Source: Yamagishiella unicocca (lineage: Eukaryota; Chlorophyta; Chlorophyceae; Chlamydomonadales; Volvocaceae). From it: a stretch of DNA of 64,000 nucleotides. The notes under the pieces were generated by a model, which saw nothing but the letters and a program-made list of their open reading frames with translations, was not told the DNA's origin and ran no database searches. This document shows positions 12,531 to 23,900 of this stretch, in pieces; the stretch's first letter is position 1; every line of letters starts with the position of its first letter. A program made the position numbers and the translations under genes. The stretch spans positions 496,001-560,000 of the forward strand of contig BDSL01000061.1 in NCBI GenBank assembly GCA_003116995.1. The letters run 5' to 3'.

Positions 12531-12946
12531 CTCCGCAACTTCAGGGTCCATCACCAGGAGCCAGCTAAATATGCTTGGCACCAAAGAGAACGGTAACAGC
12601 GCCAGCTGCGACGGCGGCAAGAGTTGCGAACTGACACAGGACGCCACAGCTTGCTCATAGCTCAGTGGCTCTAAGTGAAGAAAGATGGTATCACCCTTCA
12701 CTGTAAATTTATATACCGACGAACCTGTAGCCAAGTTTGGAGCAGCACCTCGTTAGCAAGGTTCCGCACTCTCATTGCCCAAGGCCATGCTTGCAGAAGT
12801 ATGGTAAGAAGTAACGTGCCTTCAAGCTGCGCATCTACGCTAATGAGCAGGTGGACTGCGACCAAAAGCAAGAGCGTCCTGCTGGCAGCAGGCGATATCA
12901 CGTCGAGCCAGTCATTTTGGCAGGACGACGATAAAAGCGATTTCAT
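12531..12946 (-). CDS. Possible 5' exons with a signal-anchor-like start
   Basis: Two overlapping minus-strand frames look coding. An ATG at 12946 opens a frame containing TLLLLVAVHLLISVDAQ, a plausible signal peptide core with a cleavage context. A second frame, about 12531-12720, encodes a stretch including YEQAVASCVSSQLLPPSQL and ends at a good donor (GAG|GTAAGC). I could not join the two frames with a credible intron, nor phase the second onto exon 8580-8721. They may be the 5' end of the membrane-protein gene downstream or a separate broken gene. Confidence 0.35.
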
Positions 12947-13485
12947 ATGGAACAAATGAAAAGGCTTGCTAAGGATTGCTGAATACCGCCAAAACGTATC
13001 AGCGTACTTCAATTTTTTACGATTGCTGCTGGGCCATGCACGAATGTAGGCTGAAATGCAGCAGCTACGTATTTTAGATTAAGACAAGCCTTCGTTGGCA
13101 GCTGCAGCAAACTAGGAGTATTCTCCGGCTCTCCTGCGTGTCTCCCCAAAGACGGAGACATCGTACCGCCGAAACTATTGTAGATCAATAAATATCGAAA
13201 CATTTTATAAGCTTGCGTAACTCGACAATTGGGGACAAAATCCGCTACAGGCTTTTATGTCATGGGACGAGATAGTACACCCAGGTAGGGGAGTAGGGCG
13301 TAGAGCAGTCGTACAGCTGCGAAGGAGCTCCAGGCTACACCGCTTGCAGAAGCTGCCCCTCGCGTGTTATAAGTGCCTGAGTTGGTAGATCTATATCCAT
13401 CTCAAACCTCGAAGTCCTACCTCAAAGCGCCGCTAGCTACTGGTGGATCCGTTAGAATAATGAACGTAGACCCGTACCTGAACCG

Positions 13486-13583
13486 ATGATAACTTGCATA
13501 CTGCTTCCCGCAGGACGAGCAAACTAGGAAGTCTTCCATAAATTAGCTTCAATTTTAACACAATTTCCTCTGGTCCGTGCTTA
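13486..13583 (-). CDS. Possible isolated exon
   Basis: A 98-base stretch bounded by AG and a CAG|GTACGG donor encodes EEIVLKLKLIYGRLPSLLVL followed by about 12 more residues without stops. Composition and boundaries look exon-like, but I found no partner exons that phase with it. It could be an upstream exon of the membrane-protein gene. Confidence 0.25.
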
Positions 13584-14139
13584 CCTTTTTCGTTGTTCAT
13601 GCGACTGCTGTTGGCTCGATCGCTCCCGGACTGCTGCATGCATGGGCATGCCTCAGCTTGTAACAGTCACATAAGTTTTTTGAATACATGGACATTGCAG
13701 AACAATTGCGGACGGCAACATGTTCGCACGGAGGTCCCCAAACCGATAGGGTATGTTCGTACGTATGTAACTTTTAGTATATCCACACTCCGTGTACGCG
13801 CGGCTTGATCCCACACGCGTCAAGCCTATGGATGGAAGGATAACCGCGAAACGGCGCAATAACGATGGCTTAACGTACAAAGAGCGCAATGGCATAAACG
13901 CATAATGCTTGCAGCACGACGGCAGCAGCCTCGCTTAGCCATTCCTGTCAGACCTGCGGCCTACGCTTGCTGCGACATCAAGTACTTTGGTCCGCTGCCG
14001 AGTGCATACGTAGACATCTCTCTGCGTTACCGTACCGTTCCGTCCGTCACAACCGCCGTTAGCCCCATGACCCCTACGCCTTTTCTATGGCAGACTATAG
14101 GACTACTGTTTGCTATAAAAATTCGACGAGATGACCGTC

Positions 14140-14405
14140 CCCACTGCCTCATGCGGGCTGTACGTTTCGTTTTGTAGTGCCTGGCGGCCGAGTGGGTTCG
14201 ATTGGCTGCGGCTGTCGCGCCGTGGCTGCTGTTTGGGCAAGGTGCGTGGCACCTCTGGGCCTTTCTAGAGTTGCCTGTGCCCGTCGAGGCGTCTGCTGGG
14301 TTCAGCCCCGGCTCTCATATGGTGAGGCCACGTACGGACATGGGCCGCTCCTCTTATCCTGGGTTCGCCTGGGCTTGCAGACACCCTAGATATCATCATC
14401 TTACT
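14140..14405 (+). repeat. Copy of dispersed GC-rich repeat family
   Basis: It carries the conserved blocks TAGTGCCTGGCGGCCGAG, GTGGCTGCTGTTTGGGCAAG, GCGTCTGCTGGGTTCAGCCC, ATGGTGAGGCCACGTACGGA and TCTTATCCTGGGTTCGCCTG, ending GCAGACACCC. It is shorter at its 5' end than the 12.0 kb copy. Flanking DNA is clearly more AT-rich. Confidence 0.7.
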
Positions 14406-15633
14406 ATTAAAAACATTATGAAATGCTGAGGACGTTGCGGACTGGTAGGCAGGCAGCATCGTCATATCATCAGACACGAGTTTTATCCTGACATTGTCGT
14501 TGTTCGCTCGTGAGGGCGTATCCTGAGGGCGTATCCAGACACAGATTCAGCGCAGCACACTCCAGCCACCATAAAATATGACGCGAAGGCCAACTTCTTG
14601 TGTCGTTGTTGCGTCACCTTTCCTTCATCAGAAGCCGTTCCTTCAGACGCCCGCCACGCACAATATCCCGCCCTCCGCCTGCGAACCGTCTTGGGAGTGG
14701 CTCCGCAACAATTATATCGAGCAAAAACAACTCGATAGTTATATATCATTCTGTTAATTACGCATCCGGTAGCTGGCGGGTGTGCGCAACATCCTGGTGG
14801 GCTGCTCTGGTCCAGCCGCCGCATGCATGCTCAGCGTGCTCCGTCCGTCATTCGGCGATGTTCGGCGTTGCGAGCAAATAAACCCAACTCCGCATCCATG
14901 CATTCATTCGGGAAGAACTTATGTGCCCTTATGGCTGGTGTCGGTACGTATTGCAAAAAGGCCTAGTGTATATGCTAAGGGGCATGGGACGAGCGCGCAA
15001 GCATAAGCGTCCGTCCTCGATCCTCGGTCCCCGCACAATTTATTGAGAATGCGCGAGTTATCCCGCTGAATCCTTGATTTAATTGTATTGCTTGCGATAG
15101 ATGTAGGTAGGTCATTTGCGAGCAGCGAGCGAGGCCATTGTGGCCAGTCGGCGCGCGCATTGAATGGACATTGTCCCTGCTAAATTCAGAAAGGAACATG
15201 CATATGGAGATAACGGGCGATTGGCACCCTGCATCGGAGCGAGATAGCGCAAGCCGGCTTGGGACGTGAAAAATGGCATTACTGCAGGCATGTGCATGTG
15301 CATGCTGGTGCATGTGGAAGGATGACGGCGCAGGTATGTTTTACACGTCTGTGTGCTAATTGAACGCTTTGCGTCGATAACGAAAACACCACGGAAAACG
15401 AACAGTCTGGACGGCGCCTACCAAGCGGCTGGCCGAAGGTAGGCCTAGCTACGGGATTTTTTATAAACTGATCGCGGGTAATACGGAAGCTTGTGTGTGT
15501 ACTTATGTGTTTTACATCATCTGATAGGGCCTGGCGTTGGCCAATCAAGGGCAGCTACCCTGCCCTAACGGAACGACCGCCGAAGCACTCTCCTACAAGG
15601 TAACCGTTACAACAACAAGGAGAAGGGCGCGAG
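14406..15633. other. Intergenic; no gene seen
   Basis: Only short, mutually overlapping open frames are present, without convincing splice boundaries or domains. The last part should contain the promoter of the plus-strand gene whose proposed ATG is at 15634; I recognise no TATA box or other element with confidence. Confidence 0.4.
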
Positions 15634-18600
15634 ATGTCGCCTGAAGCGGGAGACCCAAGGTGCGTTGCTGGGATTAAAGTTCGTCAGGCCCTCACCGCCC
15701 GCTGCGACGTCACCTGGGCAACAACACCAGCTCTAGCGTCCCGCGGCGGTTGAGTGCGCGGTTGGGCTAAGCACAAACAGTGCTTGTGGCCGGTCGTGAC
15801 ACGCCCCGGCTCGGAGGGCGGCCGAGGCGCCGAGGCCGCTGGACAGCGGGGGAGCTGTCTGGGGTTGGGAGCGGATGTTAGCTTTGGTTGAAGTGCTGGA
15901 CGCGCAGCACGCACGCTGTGCTCCACCGCCACCCAAAATTAGCTTGGTCTGTGGATGTACACTGAGGCCCACCTGCAGCCTGACATGCAGCGTGCCTGTG
16001 GCTGCCGTACAGCTGTGAACTTATGCACTTCTGGATCGGGCATTCTATGGCCATCCATCCTGTGCCCTGTCCCCTTCCTTCCACCCTGTGCCCAGGTAGA
16101 GGTGCAGGCGGAGTTCTGACGGCAACGGGTAGGTGTCACCTGCCTTTTGGCTTGGGAGGGCAGGGCTCACGCGTGGATCTCACCTATTAGCACTCCAACA
16201 CACCCCACGGTTGCGCAACCACCGCATCTGCTTCTTCAGGATACAGCCTGACGTGCAGTTACTAACCTGCGTGCATGTGCCCCCGGGCAATCGTGCAGGC
16301 GCGGCGGCAGGGCCTGGCTCAGGGAGCACGGCAGCTGGTGGTGAGTTGTTGTTATTTGATTTGTTGGTTGCTCTGATCGGCACCAATCGGGCACGGGTCG
16401 GGGGGCCTCACCCGTGGGGTTCCCAACATGGAGAGCTGGGAGACCCCCCAAGCTCCCTGCATCGCAGGGGGCTCTAGACCTGTCGGGCGTGGGTAGAATA
16501 TTGATTTTTAGGGGGAGCGTTGGGGGTTTGGGTAGACGCTCACGTCGTTTAGTTGGTTGGGGACGGGCAGAGGAGCCTTTCTCGCGCAATACGACATTGG
16601 CCGAACGCCAACCGCTGTTGCGGCAGCAGTGCAACACCAAAGCTCATGTTGACGTTGTGGCTGGGCTGACGTTGACCTGTTGTTGCTGGGCTGACGTTGT
16701 GGCTGGGCTCACCTTGACGTTGTGGCTGGGCTGACAGGCGCGACGACTTCCGTGGACCTGGGATCCGTTCTGCTTTCCTTCCCAGCCAGTTGTGTTGGGG
16801 TCTAGAATTCTTGTTGTCAGGGGGAACGGCTCATGTATGGGATCATCAAGTCTGCTCGGGGCTTCATGAGGCAAGCAACGTGCACACATACATGCCGATC
16901 AGTTGATGTTTATCCCCCCGACCGCGACGGCTAACATAGCCGGGTGTCCCATGTACGGCTAACATAGCCGGGTGTCCCATGTACGGCTAACATAGCCGGG
17001 TGTCCCATGTACGGCTAACATAGCCGGGTGTCCCATGTACGGCTAACATAGCCGGGTGTCCCATGTACGGCTAACATTGCCGGGTGTCCCATGTACGGCT
17101 AACATAGCCGGGTGTCCCACGTACGGCTCACATGCCCCTGCAGATGGACCTGACACCAGCCAAGAATACATTAGGCGTGTCCTTTGCAAGCCACAACCTT
17201 CGGGCGCGACTGATGTCGGCCTGCTGGTATGCACGGACGCACCAGTGGGGCCCCTGGACCAGCCGCTCGGTGCCAAGCTGCCGGTGCATGGTGGGATGGG
17301 GCAAGCCGCTTTGAGCAGCAGCAGTGAGCTGCAGGAGTACGTGGTGGCGCAGCCGCTTGATGGGCTTGCTGCAATCGCACACCAGCTTAGGCTAATCACG
17401 ACGGCCGCACTGAATGGCTTGTTCGACTACCCGCTCGAAGGCTCAGAGAGCATGACCACCGTGAAGATGAGCCTGCTGGTTGACGCACCGCTGTCGTTTG
17501 CCGCTGCAAGCCTGGCTCTGGACTGGCGTATGGACCGCAACACCGGAGACCAGTCTGGCACAACAGGTGCGTGGGTGGGCGGGCAGGTGAGCTCGTGCAT
17601 TACCAAGTCGAGTTCGTGCATTACCAAGTCCACTACTGCGCGGTGTTTCACGTGTTAGTTTCATCTCAACATCCTGTTTATGTGCAGCTCGGCAGTTTCG
17701 CCCTGGATTCCTCTTCTGGGTGTCTAACGTTCTGCTCTTCAAGGGGGAGGAGAAGGCGAACGCCTCAGAGCTGCAGGTGTGCATCTGCCTCTTTTTCAGC
17801 AGGCTCCCCTCTGACCCTGCACGGTTTGGTCTCCATGGGGCAATGACGGCTCTGCCATCTAAGGGTTGTCCTACCATTTCTAAGACGTGTGGTTGGGGTG
17901 GCTGGCACAGCGGGCAGCTGGCAATCCTGGCATCTGGCACCGAACCGGTTTTTGATCATGGATTATGAACCCGCATTGTTGCGCGTTTACACACAGGGCG
18001 CTATCGTGGAGTTGAAGGAGAAGATGACGACCTCGTGGTATGTTGCTAGCCAGCCTGCGGCAAGTTGTTCTAGGTCCACCCCGCTGCAACTGCCACCCTC
18101 CCGCCTCCCGGCATTCACGCGCTCCTTCACACTGGCCTTCGCCGATGCGACACCACTCATCCAGGCTTGCATTCTATCTTGCAGGAACCCAGCCCTGCTG
18201 CCGGGCGTCAGCATGCCATGCATGTTTGCCTACGCGGCCGCCGGCAGTGCGGTGCAGTTCTTTGCCATCACGAGGTGGGCCGGCTGCAGTGTATGTAGTG
18301 TGCATGTGTTGAACTTGCTGACGAACCGGAATCCGTAATGCACGCCCCTTTCCATGCAGCCGCGGCGGTGCAGTGGAGATGGCGCCCATCAGCGGCCGCC
18401 TGGACGTCAGCAAACCCCTTGGTCGCATCCAGGTCGTGCACCACACTCTCAAGGTCCTTCAAGCGCTTGCGGCATACGCGCCCCACGCGCCACGGATCTC
18501 CATTGCCCTTGGCGGCGCGATCAAGGTGGTGGGGCCCAGCGGCAACGTCGTGCGCAGTGTGATGATGTTCCAAGGTGCGCGTGCATGGTGCGTCTGGCAG

Positions 18601-20178
18601 AGAGGTTCCACACCAACAAAATCTGTCTCCACAAAATGTAGCCAGCGAGCGAGGGGAGAGTGCACCTGGAAGCTGCTACGCGGCCGGGGCCTCGCCCCAC
18701 AATAGTGAACGGTTGGCGGCGGGACGCCTGAAAATATGGGAGGGGCAGGGGCAAGGGGCGCGTTATGCCTGGGCCGTGGCAAGGGCTGAGGCGGAGAAGG
18801 CCAAAAGCAATGGATGATGATATGGCGGTGTTCCTGCCTCTCCCAAAACCAGCGTGTGGGTAGCAACCAGCGTGTGGGTAGCGGCGTGACACATTCACAT
18901 CCCTTCTCATCCGCAGACTTTGTGCAGAAGCGTGTCGACCTCTCACAGCAGCCCGGTAGCGTCATGGACTTTACGACGCTTGTGGTAGGTTGCGTGTACG
19001 TAGGGGTGGGGTCTGGAGCGAGCCCGCGCAGGTGTTTGTCAGGCCCAACACTCGTTTGGGCTCAGGTGCCTTGAAGTGGGATAAGTCGGCGCCGCTCAGA
19101 GACACCAGTGCCAGTAGCTGCAGGGCAGAGCGGCGGGCGCACCTCAAGATGGCTTGGCGTCGAGGAAAACAATTAGCGGTCGCGGTTGCTTTCAACTGCC
19201 TAGGCATGCCTTTGCCATCACCCTCCTAAGCCCCCACCAACCCGTGCATGCGTGTAGGAGATGTACAGCGCCATTGGCCGCGTGCACTGCCCCAAGCTGG
19301 TCCGCCTTCACGGCGGCGGCATCCGCCTGCAGGCCGACGGCACGACGCTGGTGCTGCACCTGGAGCCCGTGGGGCTGCCGCTGCATGGACCGCCCCGGAA
19401 CGAGGCCGGCCTGAAGCAGGCGGTCCGGGACGTGCTGACGGGCGTAGCGGCGCTGCACGGGGCAGGTGGGACGTGCTGACGGCACTGCACGGGGCAGGTG
19501 GGAGATACAGTGTATGTTGCGCGCTGCATGTATCTATGCGCGTGTCGTCGTCATCATCACCGGCGGCGCAAACAGACTTGCATGTCGCGCCTGCGCTGGC
19601 CAGCCCCATGGGAGCAAGGCAGGCGCCTGGCGAAGAAGTGCCCTTCACGGCGCCGTTGGAGCCGTGAGCACTTTGCCCTGTTATGGTATCGTATGCCTGA
19701 TGCCCGGATTGCAGGCTGTGTGCACCGGGACATCCGGTGGCCAAACGTGATCTTGCTGCCAGCGGCCTCGCAGTTGTCACCCTCCAGCTCGCCGGGCACA
19801 TACGTGCTCATTGACCTGGAGCACGCAGGCAAGTTTGGGGTATGTGACCTTGCTGGCATACTTTGGTGTGTAAGTTCCGCTGCTCAACTGCTGCGCACAC
19901 ATTCCATGTGCACGCACCCCACAGCGCGCGCGGACTGCGCCCGGGACTGCCGCCAGCCGCAGTTTCAGCTGGGCTCGTGGCCGGACCTCAACATCCTGGA
20001 CCCGGCCACGGGGCGCTACACGCGCGAGTCCGACCTGTGCCTGCTGGCGGCGGAGCTGATGGCGCGCCTGCCGTTTGCTCTCAGCGACAGTGGCCAGCAC
20101 CTGCGGCAGAATTTGGCCACCCGGCAGGTGACCAGCGCTGAGGCGGCGCTACAGCACGCGTGGCTGGCAGCATCGTAA
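15634..20178 (+). CDS. Degenerate PD-(D/E)XK-like domain fused to atypical HRD kinase-like domain (Crinkler-like)
   Basis: Predicted exons: 15634-15659, 16240-16340, 17144-17566, 17688-17776, 17997-18037, 18185-18274, 18360-18574, 18917-18984, 19258-19465, 19715-19839, 19957-20178. All phases agree and give 535 aa. The first two exons are least certain; extra exons could lie between them. Residues 188-206 read RPGFLFWVSNVLLFKGEEK, which looks like a PD-(D/E)XK nuclease core whose first Asp is Gly (PG instead of PD), with the EEK part kept. Residues 423-431 are VHRDIRWPN, a kinase catalytic loop with HRD and Asn. IDLEHAG at about 453-459 takes the place of DFG, retaining the metal-binding Asp. 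I see no glycine-rich loop and no clear VAIK lysine. HRD-type kinases joined to restriction-endonuclease-like domains are described among Crinkler-type conflict proteins; assignment here is inference. It may be an inactive nuclease with a functional or pseudo-kinase. Confidence 0.6.
16929..17135 (+). repeat. 28-bp minisatellite, about 7 copies
   Basis: The unit begins CGGCTAACATAGCCGGGTGT and continues CCCATGTA. Seven copies are nearly identical (one CATTGCC variant, one CCCACGTA variant), followed by a partial eighth. Each unit contains the short palindrome GGCTA...TAGCC. The array ends about 10 bases before the acceptor of exon 17144-17566, so it lies in the second intron of the kinase-like gene. 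Confidence 0.95.
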
Positions 20179-20248
20179 TGACGTGCTGGCTGCAGGTAGA
20201 CCGGTCCTGGTGTTGGCGTCGCGCCAGCCCGGCTGTGAGGGGCTGTGA

Positions 20249-20304
20249 GGGGCTGCAGCCCATTACCATGCGCAAGCGAGCGCATGGTAATGGGCTGCAG
20301 CCCC
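20249..20304. other. Perfect 25-bp hairpin, 6-base loop
   Basis: The left arm 20249-20273 (GGGGCTGCAGCCCATTACCA TGCGC) and right arm 20280-20304 are exact reverse complements around AAGCGA. It lies 71 bases past the stop codon of the kinase-like gene, in its probable 3' UTR. The arm itself contains the palindrome GGGCTGCAGCCC. Confidence 0.9.
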
Positions 20305-20410
20305 TGGCGACTGGCCATGGTGCCTGCCACAGGGTACCTGACGCTGCTGTAGCACCAGCGTCAGGCGACGCATTGGCAGTTGCAACATTGCGAGCAGCGC
20401 GGATGGGCGG

Positions 20411-20465
20411 CGTGCCACCACACTTACCCCACTTATCATGGGCGTGGGGTAAGTGTGGTGGCACG
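20411..20465. other. Perfect 22-bp hairpin, 11-base loop
   Basis: Arms 20411-20432 (CGTGCCACCACACTTACCCC AC) and 20444-20465 are exact reverse complements. It is the second hairpin within 220 bases, unrelated in sequence to the first, between the stop of the kinase-like gene and the convergent end of the next gene. Confidence 0.9.
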
Positions 20466-20609
20466 TGGATGGCGGGTCTAGATGGCCCTTACGCCGGCCG
20501 CCGTCAACCTCACCTGAAGTCGTTTCAGTGGAGCGGGTGGCACTGTGTTGGCGGCGGTCAGTGTTGGAATCGGCCCTCTACTCCGTCGAATACCGACGGT
20601 ACCACGATG

Positions 20610-20614
20610 TGTAA
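20610..20614 (+). terminator. Candidate TGTAA polyadenylation signal
   Basis: TGTAA is the usual polyadenylation signal of Chlamydomonas-type algae. This one is 432 bases past the stop codon of the plus-strand kinase-like gene and downstream of both hairpins, which would place the hairpins inside the mRNA. Confidence 0.35.
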
Positions 20615-20959
20615 CATGGAATGGCAATGGCAACGTATCACATAGCGCTAGTTAATACCGGTGTTTAACAAGATACCTCATCGTACTTCGTTGTCGTCTG
20701 GCTGGGTGTGTGTCTTCCCTTGCGGTCCATACAAAAAGCAGTATCACGAGCAAACGAGTTTTGAGGTGCCGTGCTGCCGACGGTTGTCGGGTTCTGGCGG
20801 GTACTCGTCAGAAACGAACATCAGGAACGAAACTGTCGCATATGCGGAGGCGGTAGGTCCATGGGGAAGATGGGGCCTCGCAGCCGCACCAACACCAAGG
20901 GTGTTCACAGCGCCAGTAAGCCAGCTGCTTGTATTTATGTCCAGTTCAAACCAAGGTTA

Positions 20960-23900
20960 CTAGCAAATTAAGCCTCCCAAGTACCAACACGCACGCCCCA
21001 AAATCGAAGCGACAGCCTCAGACTGGTCTACCTGCACCGCTGGATCGCTCATGCGGTCACCAGGGCCACCGACGGCATCGACACCGATGCCAGCAATCAA
21101 ATCACCGCAGCAGCCGCCAATGCAATTGTCACCATTACCGTCGAGCTGTCTCCCAGCGGACGGCTCACCCAGCTCCACTGCCACTCGTACAGCCGATAAC
21201 AGTCTCAACAGGGTGCGCTGGAGAGCGTTTACCACCACCACCTTCGCTGCGCAGCAGCTGGTGCTTTCGCAGTCGCTGTGGCCCCCGCAAGCGCCGCCCG
21301 TGACAGCCGCTGCTTGTGCTGCAGCTGCATCTGCTGCTCTTGGAGACCCGGCTGTGTGGCCCCTTACACCACCTTGCTGCAGACCGGCCGCCTCCGCCAT
21401 CACAAGCGCCCGTACCTCTTGTGCCGCCAAATCCAGGGCGTCTGATACCAGCGCCATCACTCCAGGGGTGGTGGTGGCGGTGCTGCTGACGCTGTGCTGC
21501 GCGTTTCGCAGCAGCGGGGCTCCGCCGCCATGGTGTGCTGTGGTGTGAGACTGCACATTCAATGGGGCTCCGCCGCCATGGTGTGCTGTGGTGTGAGACT
21601 GCACACTCTCAACCGCATCCCCCACATGACGGCGTGTCAAGCCGCCGTGATAAGAGGCGCCACTACTCAACCCCCGAGAGTCCGTCTGGATCACAGACAA
21701 TGAGCCGCCTCTGCCTCCCACCTCTGCGCCGCCAACGAGCAACTGCACCTCGTCCATAGCTCGGGCTACGGCTGCTACTGCTGCCCTCAGTACCGCCGCA
21801 GGTGAATGGCAGTCCGGGCGCGAGGCACCAGCGCGGCCGCTGGCAGCAGCCTCAGCAGCTACCGCCGTACCCGCTGCCGGCGCCACGGCCGCTAGCTTTC
21901 TTAGGGGCCCAGTAGTAACTGCATTATTGCCCGCTGCTGCGGGAGGATGCACTCTTTGGTTTTCGCGGGACTGCTTGGCCCACACCATGACCTTCTGGTC
22001 GTGATCGTCACCATCATTGCCTTCGTTGTCGGTGCTGGTGTTTTTGGTAGTGGTGGTGGTTGCAGTGGTGGTTGCAGTGGTGGTTGCAGTGGTGGTTGCA
22101 GTGGTTATGGTGGCCGAGGGATGGGTCGCCGCATCAGCGCTCAACGGCGTCCCGTGCTGGGGTTGCCGCGGCGGCGGTGCACGCGCGAATAGCTTGGCCT
22201 GCAGCAAGGGGCTTTTCGATGACGAGGCGATATGGTGGCTCGGTTCCGTGGGTGAGGAATTTAGCGCCCCAGCGCTGGCGCGTGGCCTCAGAGTAGGTGA
22301 AGGCCCTGATGACAGGTGAGGTCCTGACGACAGATGAGGCATGTCGTTATTATCCCCACCTGCTGCTGTTTCTGCTGTTGCTGCCGTTTCTGCTGTTTCT
22401 GCTGTTTCTGCTGTTTCTGCTGTTGCTGCTACTGCGGCTGGCTGCTGCCCTTGGCGCAGGGGCGGAGCAGCCGTGTGTAGGTGCGTTGCAGGTGCCGCAA
22501 AGCCGTACTGCGCAGGTGCGCTTCGCGATGTCTGCTGGGACGATGGCCGCGATGATGGTGGTGGCGGCAATGCGCGTCCGGCGGCCTGTCTTGCGCGTGG
22601 TGGTGAGGTAGCGCGCCTGTACCTAGCCCTTCGGGCTGCTGGCGCTGGTGATGGTGGCGGGTCGCGCCTAGCCGCAGCCCAAGGCGCCGCATAGCTCGGT
22701 GTGGCTGGTTGGCCATCATCCCCGCCGGCTCTCTTGTCGCCATCGCGGCCGTCCAATTTTCCTGAAATGCTGCCACCATCGCCGGCCTCACTGGGCCCCG
22801 CTGCTGCTGCAATCGCTTGGCCGCTGTGGCTTCCACTCGGTGCAGCACTGCTGTCGGTACGGGCATCACCGCCTCCCTGGAGGGATCTCCAGGACTCCGG
22901 ATGATCAGCCGCGGTGCCCCTGCTGTCGTCTGTGTCTGCATCATGGCTATCCGTGTTTGCGTCGTGGTTGCCACCTGAGGTCCCAGCCCAGTCACTACTG
23001 CCCACAGTCTTGCTGCTGCCGTCTGCCGTCCCTGACTTGATGCTGCCACCTGCATTCCCTGACTTCCCTGTGCTAGCCATAGGTGGCGGGTTTTGAACCG
23101 GACCCAAGGGCGCCGGCTGTGCTCCACTGATGACGAGCTTCACCATCGGCTGCAGGGGCGGTCGCCTGGGTGCATCCCAGGCCAGCGGCTGGCTGTCGCC
23201 GTCCTCCGCAGACCAGACGGTGGACGAGTTGACCGCACCTTCCATGCTGCCACTGCTACTGTGGCTGCCATGGCTACTGCCGTCGGACGCTGTGCTGGAG
23301 GAAGGGCCGGCCCCAGGCCGCAACGGTCCAGGTGGAGGCACGGCCGGTCGTGTGCTTCTGCCTTGGGCTCCGCTGTTGGGCCCGGTCGTTCCAGCTGACG
23401 ACCACACCGCCGGCATGTCACCCGTGCTCACCGTGCTGCTGGGACCGTCTTGAGGGCCAGTGACAGCACCGTCACCCACACCAACAACACTCCGTCCCAC
23501 AGGTGCCGCCATGATAATCATCGGCGCCACTTGCTCTGGCAAAACTGGCCCCGGCTCAACCTCGAGGCGGGCTTGGTTGGACGCATTCACGGGCCAGGGA
23601 AAGCGAGCGTCCCAAAAGCTCCTGTGATGAAGGATTAATGAACGCACGGTTACCAGATCAGTGTGATAAACGAGCCCGCAGTCGCACGCCGATATCACCA
23701 CCTGCCGCCAACCACCCAACCACCGCACCTGAGCGTAGGGCCCACGGCAGTGCCGTGTAGCATAGGCCCCACGGCGTCACCGAGGCGGGCGACGATGACG
23801 TCAGCAATGCTGTCATTGTTGCTACCACCGCCGCCGCCGCCATCGCTTTCACTGTTGCTACCACCGCCGCCGCCGCCACCAGCGACACTGGCGGCAGCGG

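Noticed and set aside
16929..17135. CRISPR array
   Set aside because: Units are contiguous head-to-tail with no unique spacers, and the context is eukaryotic.
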